A stretch of 16,641 bases of DNA, taken from the NCBI GenBank assembly GCA_003978405.1, contig QNZU01000045.1, positions 1 to 16,641 of the forward strand, given 5' to 3'. The notes beneath the pieces were generated by a model. That model saw only the letters and a list, made by a program, of their open reading frames with translations, did not search any database and was not told where the DNA came from. The translations under genes were made by a program, and so were the position numbers. Shown piece by piece: positions 6,986 to 14,350 of the stretch. Origin of the DNA: Sulfurospirillum sp. Lineage in GTDB: Bacteria; Campylobacterota; Campylobacteria; Campylobacterales; QNZT01. The number at the start of each line of letters is the position of its first letter. Positions within the stretch are counted from its first letter, which is position 1.

Positions 6986-7602
6986 TATTTTTTGAGAGCC
7001 TTCAGTATCGCAGATTCAAGCATCTCTTCTGGAACTGCTCCTAAAAAATGGGTAAAATATCCACCCTTGGTATCATATACCACAAGTGTAGGAAGTGATC
7101 TAATCCCACCTAATGCTTGAGATAAAAAGAAGTTCTCTTTAGAGTTTAGTACCGGATAGTTGATATTAAACTGTTTTATAAAATTTTCTACTTCCATGCT
7201 ATCTTTGTTCTCTTCCATTAGAACTGAAAAGACTTGAATTTTATCTTTGTATTTATCTTGAAGATGCACTAGATGCGGAATTTCTGCTCGGCACGGCGGA
7301 CACCATGTAGCAAAAAAATCCAAAATCAAAACTTTCCCCTCATAACCTTTAAATTTCAAACCATCATAGTTTGCAAAAAGTTCATATTTTTTACCGTCAT
7401 TACCAAGCATATGTAAGACATTCTCTTTTTTATTTTCTGCACTTGATTGAGTCGAATTAACTGCATCATCCTTTGAAGAATCTCTATTTTCAACATTTTT
7501 TGTGTCTTTTTGTTCGATACTGTTTTGCTTACTCTCTTTTTTGTCACAAGCTGCAAAAAATAGAATACTAACTGTAAAAATTGTGAATAATTTTGTTATC
7601 AT
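6985..7602 (-). CDS. TlpA/ResA-like thioredoxin lipoprotein
   Basis: A 205-residue periplasmic thiol-disulfide protein. The signal sequence ends in a lipobox (LFFAAC) with the lipidated Cys19. A flexible Ser/Asn/Lys/Glu-rich linker (20-60) leads to a thioredoxin fold with the active site WCPPC (Cys101 and Cys104) and the cis-proline loop SLPTLVV near 170. WCPPC and the anchor place it in the TlpA/ResA/CcmG group, which usually act as reductants for cytochrome c maturation or protein repair; the partner is not shown here. The sequence MEENKDSMEVENFIKQFNINYPV matches the peroxiredoxin-like insertion of this group. It has an AAGGAG ribosome site ten bases before the ATG and a TATAAT promoter at 7633-7638. 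It is the first gene of the ftsY-radA operon. Confidence 0.92.
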   Translation of the reverse strand: MITKLFTIFTVSILFFAACDKKESKQNSIEQKDTKNVENRDSSKDDAVNSTQSSAENKKENVLHMLGNDGKKYELFANYDGLKFKGYEGKVLILDFFATWCPPCRAEIPHLVHLQDKYKDKIQVFSVLMEENKDSMEVENFIKQFNINYPVLNSKENFFLSQALGGIRSLPTLVVYDTKGGYFTHFLGAVPEEMLESAILKALKK

Positions 7603-7632
7603 TAAATATAATCTCCTTACTAAATTGTGTAA

Positions 7633-7639
7633 ATTATAA
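7633..7639. promoter_or_regulatory. Shared divergent -10 region of tlpA-like and cyclo-ligase genes
   Basis: ATTATAAC reads as TATAAT on the minus strand (7638 to 7633) towards the thioredoxin gene and as TATAAC on the plus strand (7634-7639) towards the cyclo-ligase gene. Both genes have a ribosome site downstream (AAGGAG on the minus strand, AAAGG at about 7645-7649 on the plus strand). One symmetrical element could serve both directions within a 53-bp gap. Confidence 0.5.
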
Positions 7640-7655
7640 CCGATAAAGGCTTAAA

Positions 7656-8198
7656 ATGGTTAAGAAAGAGTTTAGAAAATCTGCACTCAAAAAATTAAAC
7701 AGCATACCAAAGTTTCAAAGATATGCAATCGATAAAAAGATCAGTTCCAAATTAGAGACTCTTATTAATAAACTAAACCCAAAATCTATACTGTTTTATC
7801 TTCCAATGCCTATAGAAGTCGATTTAAGAGAGTTGATAAAAAAGGAGAGAAAAAGAGGAAGAAAGATATTGGTACCAAAGCTAGAAAATGAAAGCTTTAA
7901 AATGGTAGAATTTCGACTGCCTTTAGAAGAGAATAGTTTTAACATTCCTGAGCCAAAAAGTAGTAATTTTAAATATAAACAAGTTGATTTATTGATAGTT
8001 CCAGTTGTAGGAATTGATAAAAATGCTCAAAGAGTAGGTTTTGGCAAAGGGATGTATGATAGATTTTTTGCCACTTTGAAAAAGAGACCAATTGTTGTAT
8101 TTGTCCAAAGAAAACCGATTGTTGCAAAAGAGTTTTTGTGCCAGAATCACGATATTGGTTGTGATTTTTATATCTCCTCTAAAGAGCTTAATATTTAG
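7656..8198 (+). CDS. 5-formyltetrahydrofolate cyclo-ligase
   Basis: Converts 5-formyl-tetrahydrofolate to 5,10-methenyl-tetrahydrofolate with ATP in the cytoplasm, returning the storage form to the one-carbon pool. The 180-residue protein shows the family signature RVGFGKGMYDRF (126-137, matching RxGxGxGYYDR), the basic N-terminal substrate helix (KKEFRKSALKKL) and FYLPMPIEVDLRELI. Length is normal for the family. An AAAGG ribosome site precedes the ATG. It ends nine bases before rny, so the two are probably co-transcribed. I give no symbol because the bacterial name varies (ygfA or fau). Confidence 0.92.
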   Translation: MVKKEFRKSALKKLNSIPKFQRYAIDKKISSKLETLINKLNPKSILFYLPMPIEVDLRELIKKERKRGRKILVPKLENESFKMVEFRLPLEENSFNIPEPKSSNFKYKQVDLLIVPVVGIDKNAQRVGFGKGMYDRFFATLKKRPIVVFVQRKPIVAKEFLCQNHDIGCDFYISSKELNI

Positions 8199-8207
8199 GC
8201 GATTATT

Positions 8208-9773
8208 ATGATAGATTTTTTACAAGTTGGAATAGGCTCTATTGTTGGAGCTGTGGGAGCATATTTTGGATTTAAGATTAGTAAAAATTCCAAAGAGGAG
8301 CTTTTTTTAGAGCAGTACAAAGCAAAAGCCAAAGTGATTGAGCATGAGGCGGAGAAGTTGCTCCAAGATGCAAAAATCAGTGCAAAAGAGATTGAGCTTG
8401 ATGCAAAAAGTAAATATGACGAAAAACTTGAAGCTTACAGAGTAGAGCATGAAAAGAGGATGCAAGAGCTTCAGGCAAAAGATGAGAATCTAAATCAGCT
8501 TTTTAAAGATGAACTTAAAAATATCACACTCGAAAAGTCTGAAATCAAGTCGATAAAAGAGGAGCTAGGCAAAAGAGAAGAGGAGCTTGAAGATATCAAG
8601 AAACTCTACGAAAAGAAGATTTTAGAGAGTGAAAAACTGATTGAGAAGAGTTCAGGATTGACAAAAGAGGAGGCTACTCAGATAGTCTTGCAAAGAGCCA
8701 AAGAGGATGCAAGAGGTGAGATCGCCCATATAGTTAGAAAATATGAAGCTGATGCTAAAGCAGAAGCTAAGAAAAAAGCATATTACATCATAGCCCAAGC
8801 CACCACAAGGTTTGCCGGTTCATTTGCAAGTGAGAGATTGATAAATACTGTTACTCTACCAAGTGATGATATCAAGGGAAGAATTATAGGAAGAGAGGGT
8901 AGAAACATCAAATCTCTTGAGTCAATATTGGGTGTTGATATTATCATTGATGATACTCCAAATACTATCATTTTAAGTAGTTTCAATCTCTACAGAAGAG
9001 CAATAGCTACAAAAGTTGTCGAGGAGTTGATTGCTGATGGTAGGATTCAACCTGCAAGAATTGAAGATATATACAACAGAGTCCATAATGAGTTTGAGTC
9101 TCAAATCTTAGAGGAGGGTGAAAATATTGTCTTTGATTTGGGATTAAATGATATGCACCCTGAGATAATCAAACTTATCGGAAAGCTAAAATTTAGAGCA
9201 AGTTACGGTCAAAATGCTTTAGGACACTCTTTAGAAGTCGCTCATCTTGCCTCAATTATTGCTGCTGAGTGCGGTGGTGATGAGAAATTGGCAAAAAGAG
9301 CAGGGATTCTTCATGATATCGGTAAAGCTCTTACTCATGATTATGAGGGAAGCCATGTCGATTTGGGAGCTGATTTGTGCAGACGATACAAAGAGAGTGA
9401 TGTAGTGATAAATGCTATTTATGCCCACCATGGACACGAAGAGCCAAATAGTATCGAATCAGCTGCAGTATGCACAGCCGATGTGCTTTCAGCCGCAAGG
9501 CCGGGTGCTAGAAGAGAGGTCTTGGAGGCATTTTTAAAAAGAGTTACCGCTATTGAAGAGATAGCAACTTCCAAAGAGGGCGTAAAACAAGCATATGCCA
9601 TCAATGCCGGTAGAGAGATCAGAGTGATTGCAAATGCCTCTTTGATAAATGATGATGAAGCGGTACTACTTGCAAAAGAGATATCAAAAGAGATTGAAGA
9701 GAGTGTTCAATACCCAGGCGATATCAAAGTAAATGTAATAAGAGAGCTAAGAGTTGTCAATTATGCCAAGTAG
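8208..9773 (+). CDS. rny: Ribonuclease Y
   Basis: A membrane-anchored endoribonuclease that starts mRNA decay. The 521-residue protein matches the usual RNase Y layout: N-terminal membrane segment (about 5-22), a long coiled coil (about 25-190, rich in Lys and Glu), a KH RNA-binding domain with GRIIGREGRNIK beginning near 224, and an HD domain with His340 (HSLEV) and the metal pair His369-Asp370 (HDIGKA), plus HHGHEEP near 408. All expected catalytic residues are present. It follows the cyclo-ligase by nine bases with only a weak ribosome site (TTAGG overlapping the upstream stop). Its last 27 bases overlap the convergent xth gene, so the two mRNAs have complementary 3' ends. Confidence 0.97.
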   Translation: MIDFLQVGIGSIVGAVGAYFGFKISKNSKEELFLEQYKAKAKVIEHEAEKLLQDAKISAKEIELDAKSKYDEKLEAYRVEHEKRMQELQAKDENLNQLFKDELKNITLEKSEIKSIKEELGKREEELEDIKKLYEKKILESEKLIEKSSGLTKEEATQIVLQRAKEDARGEIAHIVRKYEADAKAEAKKKAYYIIAQATTRFAGSFASERLINTVTLPSDDIKGRIIGREGRNIKSLESILGVDIIIDDTPNTIILSSFNLYRRAIATKVVEELIADGRIQPARIEDIYNRVHNEFESQILEEGENIVFDLGLNDMHPEIIKLIGKLKFRASYGQNALGHSLEVAHLASIIAAECGGDEKLAKRAGILHDIGKALTHDYEGSHVDLGADLCRRYKESDVVINAIYAHHGHEEPNSIESAAVCTADVLSAARPGARREVLEAFLKRVTAIEEIATSKEGVKQAYAINAGREIRVIANASLINDDEAVLLAKEISKEIEESVQYPGDIKVNVIRELRVVNYAK

Positions 9774-10538
9774 CGGCTCTCTTTCCAAAACAAGTTCTAC
9801 CGGTGCATGATCACTTCCTGTGATATTGGTTAGTATATCTGCTTCTTTAATATATGCTTTAAGATCACTCGATACGAAGAAATAGTCTATTCTCCAACCA
9901 ACATTTCTCTGCCTTGCTCTTGTTCTTTGAGACCACCAGCTATATTTGATCTTTTGTGGGTGTAAAAATCTAAAAGTATCAACATATCCATCATTAATAA
10001 CCCTATCTATCCACTCTCTTTCGATCTTCAAAAATCCCGAAGTATTTTCATTCTCTTTTGCTCTTGCAAGATCAATCTCTTTATGGGCCGTATTGATATC
10101 ACCACAAAAGATGATAGAGTATCCTCTTTTTTTTAGATCATTGATATACTCTAAAAACCTATCATAAAATCCCAGTTTATACTCCAATCTCTCGATGGAC
10201 CTTTGACCATTTGGAAAGTAAACATTAAAAAAAGCCAGTTTCCCAAAGTGGACCTCATTGATTCGACCCTCTTTTAAAATATCAACCTCATAACACTTTG
10301 ACTTGTAGTTTGGTACCATATCACAATAAGTAGCAACTCCTGATTGCCCTTTTTTATAAGATGAACTGACCAAAAATGTTTGAAACTCTTTTTCAAACAG
10401 ACTCTTAGGAATCTGATCACTTGAGGCTTTTATCTCTTGAAGTGCCAGTAGATCAATTTCATATTCATCTATCCACTTTAAAGCCTCTTTTCTTGCAACT
10501 GCTCTGATACCGTTTACATTCCAAGATATAAATCTCAT
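9747..10538 (-). CDS. xth: Exodeoxyribonuclease III / AP endonuclease
   Basis: Cuts DNA at abasic sites and removes 3'-blocking groups in base-excision repair. The 263-residue protein has the ExoIII catalytic set: Asn7 (WNVNGIR), Glu35 (LQEIK), Tyr107 (NVYFPNG), Asp147 and Asn149 (CGDINTAH) and Asp243-His244 (GSDHAPV); the WWSQRTRARQRNVGWRIDYFF segment is typical of XthA. Length is normal. Its ATG follows the stop of the DUF4395 gene with no gap (TAG then ATG), so translation is probably coupled; a possible AAGGA lies about 13 bases upstream inside that gene. The 3' end overlaps rny tail to tail by 27 bp. The symbol xthA would be equally apt. Confidence 0.96.
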   Translation of the reverse strand: MRFISWNVNGIRAVARKEALKWIDEYEIDLLALQEIKASSDQIPKSLFEKEFQTFLVSSSYKKGQSGVATYCDMVPNYKSKCYEVDILKEGRINEVHFGKLAFFNVYFPNGQRSIERLEYKLGFYDRFLEYINDLKKRGYSIIFCGDINTAHKEIDLARAKENENTSGFLKIEREWIDRVINDGYVDTFRFLHPQKIKYSWWSQRTRARQRNVGWRIDYFFVSSDLKAYIKEADILTNITGSDHAPVELVLEREPLLGIIDNS

Positions 10539-11288
10539 CTAAAAATCATCATCCTTGTCAAACTCCTCTTCTGCCTTTTTTAAAGCCTCTTTTTCTCTCT
10601 CTTTTTCAAGTTTTAGTCTCTCCTCTTTGGACATAAAGAGAGTTTTCATCTTCTTTGTAAATATAGTTTTATCAGGAAGTTTGGTAAAGTATGCATATGT
10701 GCCATAAATTGATGCTATGATGGTTATGATTAAGATGATCGATTGAGCTTTTGTAAATTTTTGCACATCATCTTTGACATTTAGTTCACAAACCCCGCCA
10801 GGACAATATCTTGACTGCTCTTTTGAGAAAAGATTGTAGAGTTTACAACCAAAACAGATCGAGAATGCCGATTCAAAAAAGAGTAAAAACATACATACAA
10901 GACAGACCAAAACCTTCAAAGGATTTGGTTGAAAATCGATAACAAGATACCAAAACATAGGAATTGCTATGATTGCACCAATTGCCCATGCAAATCTTTT
11001 TTGAACAGCTCCTACATATTCTGGTTTTTGATTTCGTACAAAGAGCCTTCCAAGAAGAAGTGAGGGTGAATATCTTGGTTGAATAACTCTAATAATAAAA
11101 TCTATCATAAAAAAAGTTACAAAATATTGGGAAAATTTTGCACTCCCAAGCATCACACCATTTGTCAGACCGATAAATGCACCGATAAACAGTATTCCTG
11201 CTGCCGCTCTTGCTTCTCTTTCGTTTAGAACCCTTACATCATATCCTGGAACCTTCTCGCCATATTTGAAAAACTCACCAACAGACAA
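10539..11288 (-). CDS. DUF4395-type integral membrane protein
   Basis: A 249-residue inner-membrane protein of unknown function; from memory the pattern matches DUF4395. Hydrophobic segments lie near 30-50, 54-70, 98-117, 123-148 and 182-203. Four cysteines stand out in two close pairs around the end of the fourth segment, ICFGCKLYNLF and RYCPGGVCEL, suggesting a redox or metal site at the membrane surface. The C-terminal 35 residues form a charged Lys/Glu helix ending in an acidic DKDDDF tail. The start is TTG at 11288, backed by a GAGGAG ribosome site seven bases upstream; VGEFFKYGEKVPGYDVRVLNEREARAAAGILF is a typical opening for the family. It is paired with xth without any gap, but no functional link is evident. 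Confidence 0.85.
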   Translation of the reverse strand: MSVGEFFKYGEKVPGYDVRVLNEREARAAAGILFIGAFIGLTNGVMLGSAKFSQYFVTFFMIDFIIRVIQPRYSPSLLLGRLFVRNQKPEYVGAVQKRFAWAIGAIIAIPMFWYLVIDFQPNPLKVLVCLVCMFLLFFESAFSICFGCKLYNLFSKEQSRYCPGGVCELNVKDDVQKFTKAQSIILIITIIASIYGTYAYFTKLPDKTIFTKKMKTLFMSKEERLKLEKEREKEALKKAEEEFDKDDDF

Positions 11289-11357
11289 AATATCTCCTCA
11301 ATTTTTTCACATATTACCAACTAAAAGTTAAAGTAGAGTGAATTTATAATTGATTGA

Positions 11358-12254
11358 TTAAAATAGTTCTGTACTTAGATATCTCTCAGCTGTATCAGGC
11401 AGTATTGTTACAACCATTTTCCCAGGATTCTCTTTTGCAATTTGCATAGCAGCATATACATTTGCTCCAGAAGAGATACCCACAAGAAGACCCTCTTTTT
11501 TGGCTATCTCTCTTGAAGTCTCAAATGCCTCTTCATTGCTAACTTGAACCACTCTATCGTAAATATCGGTATTTAATATCTCAGGAACAAATCCTGCACC
11601 AATGCCTTGAATCTTGTGTGGTCCTGGTGCATTTTTGCTTAAGATTGCAGAATCACTTGGCTCAACTGCAATAATTTGAATATCAGGCAGTCTCTTTTTC
11701 AAAACTTCTCCCACTCCAGTTATGGTACCACCTGTCCCAACACCTGCAACAAAATAATCAACATCTTCAGCTGTATCGTTTAATATCTCAATGGCTGTTG
11801 TATTTCTATGAATTTCAGGATTTGCAGGGTTTTTAAACTGTTGTAGTATGTAAGAGTTTTCAGTTTGGCTTTGAATTTCAGTTGCTTTATTTATGGCTCC
11901 TTTCATACCCTCATTTGCCGGAGTCAAAACCAGTTTTGCTCCAAGTGCACTCATCACTTTTCTTCTTTCTATACTCATAGATTCTGGCATAGTGATGATA
12001 ATCTTCATACCCAAAGATGCAGCTACACTTGCAAGTGCAATACCTGTGTTTCCGCTTGTTGGCTCAATTAAAGTAGTATTTTTGTCAATTTTGCCACAAA
12101 GAAGAGCTTCATTTATCATATTAAATCCGATTCTATCTTTTATGGAGCTATTTGGATTCATAAATTCACACTTTGCAATGATATTTGAAAAGTTTTTTAA
12201 TCTTATTAGAGGTGTATTACCTATTAGTTGAGTTATATTGTCTGCTATTTTCAT
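11358..12254 (-). CDS. cysK: Cysteine synthase A (O-acetylserine sulfhydrylase)
   Basis: A PLP enzyme that makes cysteine from O-acetylserine and sulfide in the cytoplasm. The 298-residue protein has the PLP lysine Lys39 (NSSIKDR), the substrate loop TSGNTG (66-71), the phosphate loop GTGGT (173-177), GISSGAN (259-265) and the closing LPDTAERYLSTELF. It is slightly shorter than the E. coli enzyme because both termini are trimmed. An AAGGAG ribosome site lies five bases before the ATG. It is divergent from the TPR gene and is followed by a 69-bp gap without a clear terminator. CysM is an alternative, but the TSGNTGI and LPDTAERYLST patterns favour CysK. Confidence 0.95.
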   Translation of the reverse strand: MKIADNITQLIGNTPLIRLKNFSNIIAKCEFMNPNSSIKDRIGFNMINEALLCGKIDKNTTLIEPTSGNTGIALASVAASLGMKIIITMPESMSIERRKVMSALGAKLVLTPANEGMKGAINKATEIQSQTENSYILQQFKNPANPEIHRNTTAIEILNDTAEDVDYFVAGVGTGGTITGVGEVLKKRLPDIQIIAVEPSDSAILSKNAPGPHKIQGIGAGFVPEILNTDIYDRVVQVSNEEAFETSREIAKKEGLLVGISSGANVYAAMQIAKENPGKMVVTILPDTAERYLSTELF

Positions 12255-12271
12255 TGGTACTCCTTTGTGTA

Positions 12272-12277
12272 ATTATA
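12272..12277 (-). promoter_or_regulatory. -10 box of cysK
   Basis: GATATAAT on the minus strand gives a perfect TATAAT at 12277 to 12272, with a predicted start near 12265. The resulting short leader still contains the AAGGAG ribosome site. No separate operator or riboswitch is visible. Confidence 0.6.
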
Positions 12278-12322
12278 TCGACTTTTTTAAATTTTGATTA
12301 AATATTTGAAACAATTTGCCGA

Positions 12323-12328
12323 TATAAC
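12323..12328 (+). promoter_or_regulatory. Likely -10 box of the TPR protein gene
   Basis: GATATAAC on the plus strand gives TATAAC, with a predicted start near 12335 and a leader of about 24 nt containing the AAGGA ribosome site at 12349-12353. A second candidate, TATAAA at 12341-12346, lies too close to the ribosome site. Confidence 0.45.
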
Positions 12329-12358
12329 ATTCAGATAGTTTATAAAACAAGGAAAAAA

Positions 12359-13354
12359 ATGAAAAGATTTACTCTTTTAATGATGATATTAATTTCGATG
12401 AATTTGTATGCTAATAGTTACAACTCTGTGAAAAAAGAGGCTCTTTTACTTTATAAAGCAAATGAGTTTAATAGATCTGTCAATTTGACAAAAAACTACA
12501 TAAGAAAGCATCCAAAAAGTATAAAAGCAAAAAATCTTCTTGCAACTCTATACTATTGGCATAAAGATTATAAAAGAGCAAAATTTCTTTTAGAGAGTAT
12601 TCTTAAAAAGAGTAATTATGATGAATCAAAAAAATTGTTAAGCTATACCAACAAGAAACTAAAAATATATAAAACAGCTAAACAGACAAGAAGAGTTGAA
12701 AAAAAGTTTGTAGATAAATCACATAAAAAAAGATTAGTATCTAAAAAACACATTGAGGTTGAAAAATTACATTTTGAGCCTAAAAAAATGGAAAGTGATA
12801 CTAAACAAAAAGTAGCCAAAAATGATACCTCTCTTTTTCAAAATATTAAACAAAAAAATAAAAATGATGAGATCAATGAGTTTGATAGGTTGGCTGCCCT
12901 TATAGCTGAAGATCCTAAAGATTTGCAAAGCAGAGAGATGTTATCAAAATATTATCTTAAAGTGGGTGCTTATCAAAAAGCATATGATCTAGCAAGAGAG
13001 GCACTTGTTATCAATCCAGGTAATGAAGATATGAAAAAGATTGTTAATCATCTCCAAAGAAGAGCAGATATTGATACAACAAAAGAGTATCTAAAGAGTG
13101 AAATAATTGACATTCATGAAGCAAAAGAGGCACTACATAGAGATTTTAAAAACAGAAAATTTACCAGTTATATAAATATATACAAAGCACTCAAAAATAG
13201 TGGAATCAAATTTAGCAAAAAAGAGAATGAGAATGCTCTGTTTGCAGCTGTGGCTATTGGAGATTACAGTTATGCCAAAGATATCTTGGCAAATTCATCA
13301 CTTCCTCACAGCAGATATAAAGATAGAGTCCAAACTCTTTTAATGCAAAAATAG
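12359..13354 (+). CDS. Secreted TPR-repeat protein, unknown function
   Basis: A 331-residue protein with a signal peptide (1-18, ending LYA) and no further membrane segment, so probably periplasmic. Residues 21-95 form two TPR-like helix pairs (KEALLLYKANEFNRSVNLTK and NLLATLYYWHKDYKRAKFLL). A very basic, low-complexity linker (about 100-175) leads to a second TPR pair at about 177-235 (ALVINPGNEDM closes it). The C-terminal part contains ALFAAVAIGDYSYAKDIL, another helical repeat. TPR proteins of this type scaffold complexes, but no partner is visible nearby. The architecture (signal, repeat, Lys-rich linker, repeat) parallels the ankyrin protein elsewhere in the window. AAGGA precedes the ATG. 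Its last 15 bases overlap the 3' end of tilS. Confidence 0.88.
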   Translation: MKRFTLLMMILISMNLYANSYNSVKKEALLLYKANEFNRSVNLTKNYIRKHPKSIKAKNLLATLYYWHKDYKRAKFLLESILKKSNYDESKKLLSYTNKKLKIYKTAKQTRRVEKKFVDKSHKKRLVSKKHIEVEKLHFEPKKMESDTKQKVAKNDTSLFQNIKQKNKNDEINEFDRLAALIAEDPKDLQSREMLSKYYLKVGAYQKAYDLAREALVINPGNEDMKKIVNHLQRRADIDTTKEYLKSEIIDIHEAKEALHRDFKNRKFTSYINIYKALKNSGIKFSKKENENALFAAVAIGDYSYAKDILANSSLPHSRYKDRVQTLLMQK

Positions 13355-14350
13355 AGCAATGCTCTTGATTATTTCATTTAGATCTAAACCTTTTTCATAA
13401 ATATATGGTCGTATCTTCGAGGGGATTTTATGGATACGACAGATATCTTTAAAATCTTTGTTCATCTTTACCTTTGAGTATGGAGATATCAAAATTGCAC
13501 CGGTTTGTTTTGATATGACATATCTGTTAGAGATAACCAACTCATCCAATCTCTCTATCTCATCTCTTTGCTTTTTGCTTAAGACATATCCTAGTTTTTT
13601 TAAAATTTTATCAACATATCGTATATAGTGTTGATCCTTTTTTATGATATAGAGTTCTTCAAAATTTACATAATTTAGATTGTTCATAAAGTATTTTTTA
13701 TCATTATGTAGAAATCTAAAACTATTTCTAATACCACCTTCATACTCTCTTAGAAGAGGGTTTGATATCTTCTCTCTTATGATATTTCTTTTATATTTTA
13801 GGCTTTTATTGCTCTCATCGTTAAAATATTTGATACTGTTTTGATCTAAAAATTTTAAAAGAGACTCTTTTGAGGTCTCAATTAAGGGTCTTATGATTTT
13901 ATAAAAATCTCTATTTTCAATCTCATCAAATCCCAAAAGCTCAACCAAGCCCGCACCTTTTATCATCTGCATCAAAAACCACTCAAGTTTGTCGTTGAGT
14001 TGATGTGCGGTTATTAGGTTTTGGTAGTGGTATCTTTTGATTAGATCTGTAAAAAAGCCATATCTTATATCTCTTGCTTTTTTTTCAAAATTTCCTCCAT
14101 CGATTTTGCATTGGTGATAATAGAAGTTTTTATTATATTTTTTTGCCAACTCTTTTGCATAAGCTACTTCATCTTTTGAGCTTTGCCTTATCTGATAATC
14201 AACAATTGCAATATCAAAATCTATATTGTTATTTAAAAGTAAGAAAAAAAGAGCACTTGAATCTACTCCGGCAGAAAATGCCAGAAGATTTTTAGAGTTT
14301 TTTAACTCTTTGAGTGCGTTTTGACTAAGAAGGTCTGATGATTGTTGCAA
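13340..14350 (-). CDS. tilS: tRNA(Ile)-lysidine synthetase TilS
   Basis: Adds lysine to C34 of the CAU-anticodon tRNA-Ile so that it reads AUA, an essential step. The PP-loop SAGVDSS (26-32 from this start) and TAHQLNDKLEW with the following KGAGL segment identify the family. At 336 residues it is the short form, lacking much of the C-terminal region of the E. coli protein, as I recall for Campylobacterota. The frame is open to a TTG at 14368, but AGGAG in that stretch sits nine bases before a second TTG at 14350, which I take as the start; the gene then overlaps rimO by 26 bp. A start further upstream would add six residues. It is last in the panC-rimO-tilS operon. Confidence 0.93.
   Translation of the reverse strand: MQQSSDLLSQNALKELKNSKNLLAFSAGVDSSALFFLLLNNNIDFDIAIVDYQIRQSSKDEVAYAKELAKKYNKNFYYHQCKIDGGNFEKKARDIRYGFFTDLIKRYHYQNLITAHQLNDKLEWFLMQMIKGAGLVELLGFDEIENRDFYKIIRPLIETSKESLLKFLDQNSIKYFNDESNKSLKYKRNIIREKISNPLLREYEGGIRNSFRFLHNDKKYFMNNLNYVNFEELYIIKKDQHYIRYVDKILKKLGYVLSKKQRDEIERLDELVISNRYVISKQTGAILISPYSKVKMNKDFKDICRIHKIPSKIRPYIYEKGLDLNEIIKSIALFLH

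Noticed and set aside
7356..7556. Small minus-strand frame inside the thioredoxin lipoprotein gene
   Set aside because: It is an alternative frame of the Lys/Asn-rich linker coding sequence.
11865..12231. Plus-strand open frames opposite cysK
   Set aside because: They mirror conserved CysK codons and have neither start signals nor domain features.
13353..13365. AGAGC-AAT-GCTCT hairpin followed on the minus strand by a short T run, as a tilS terminator
   Set aside because: It lies upstream of the tilS stop codon on that strand, so termination there would cut the coding sequence; the stem is only 5 bp.
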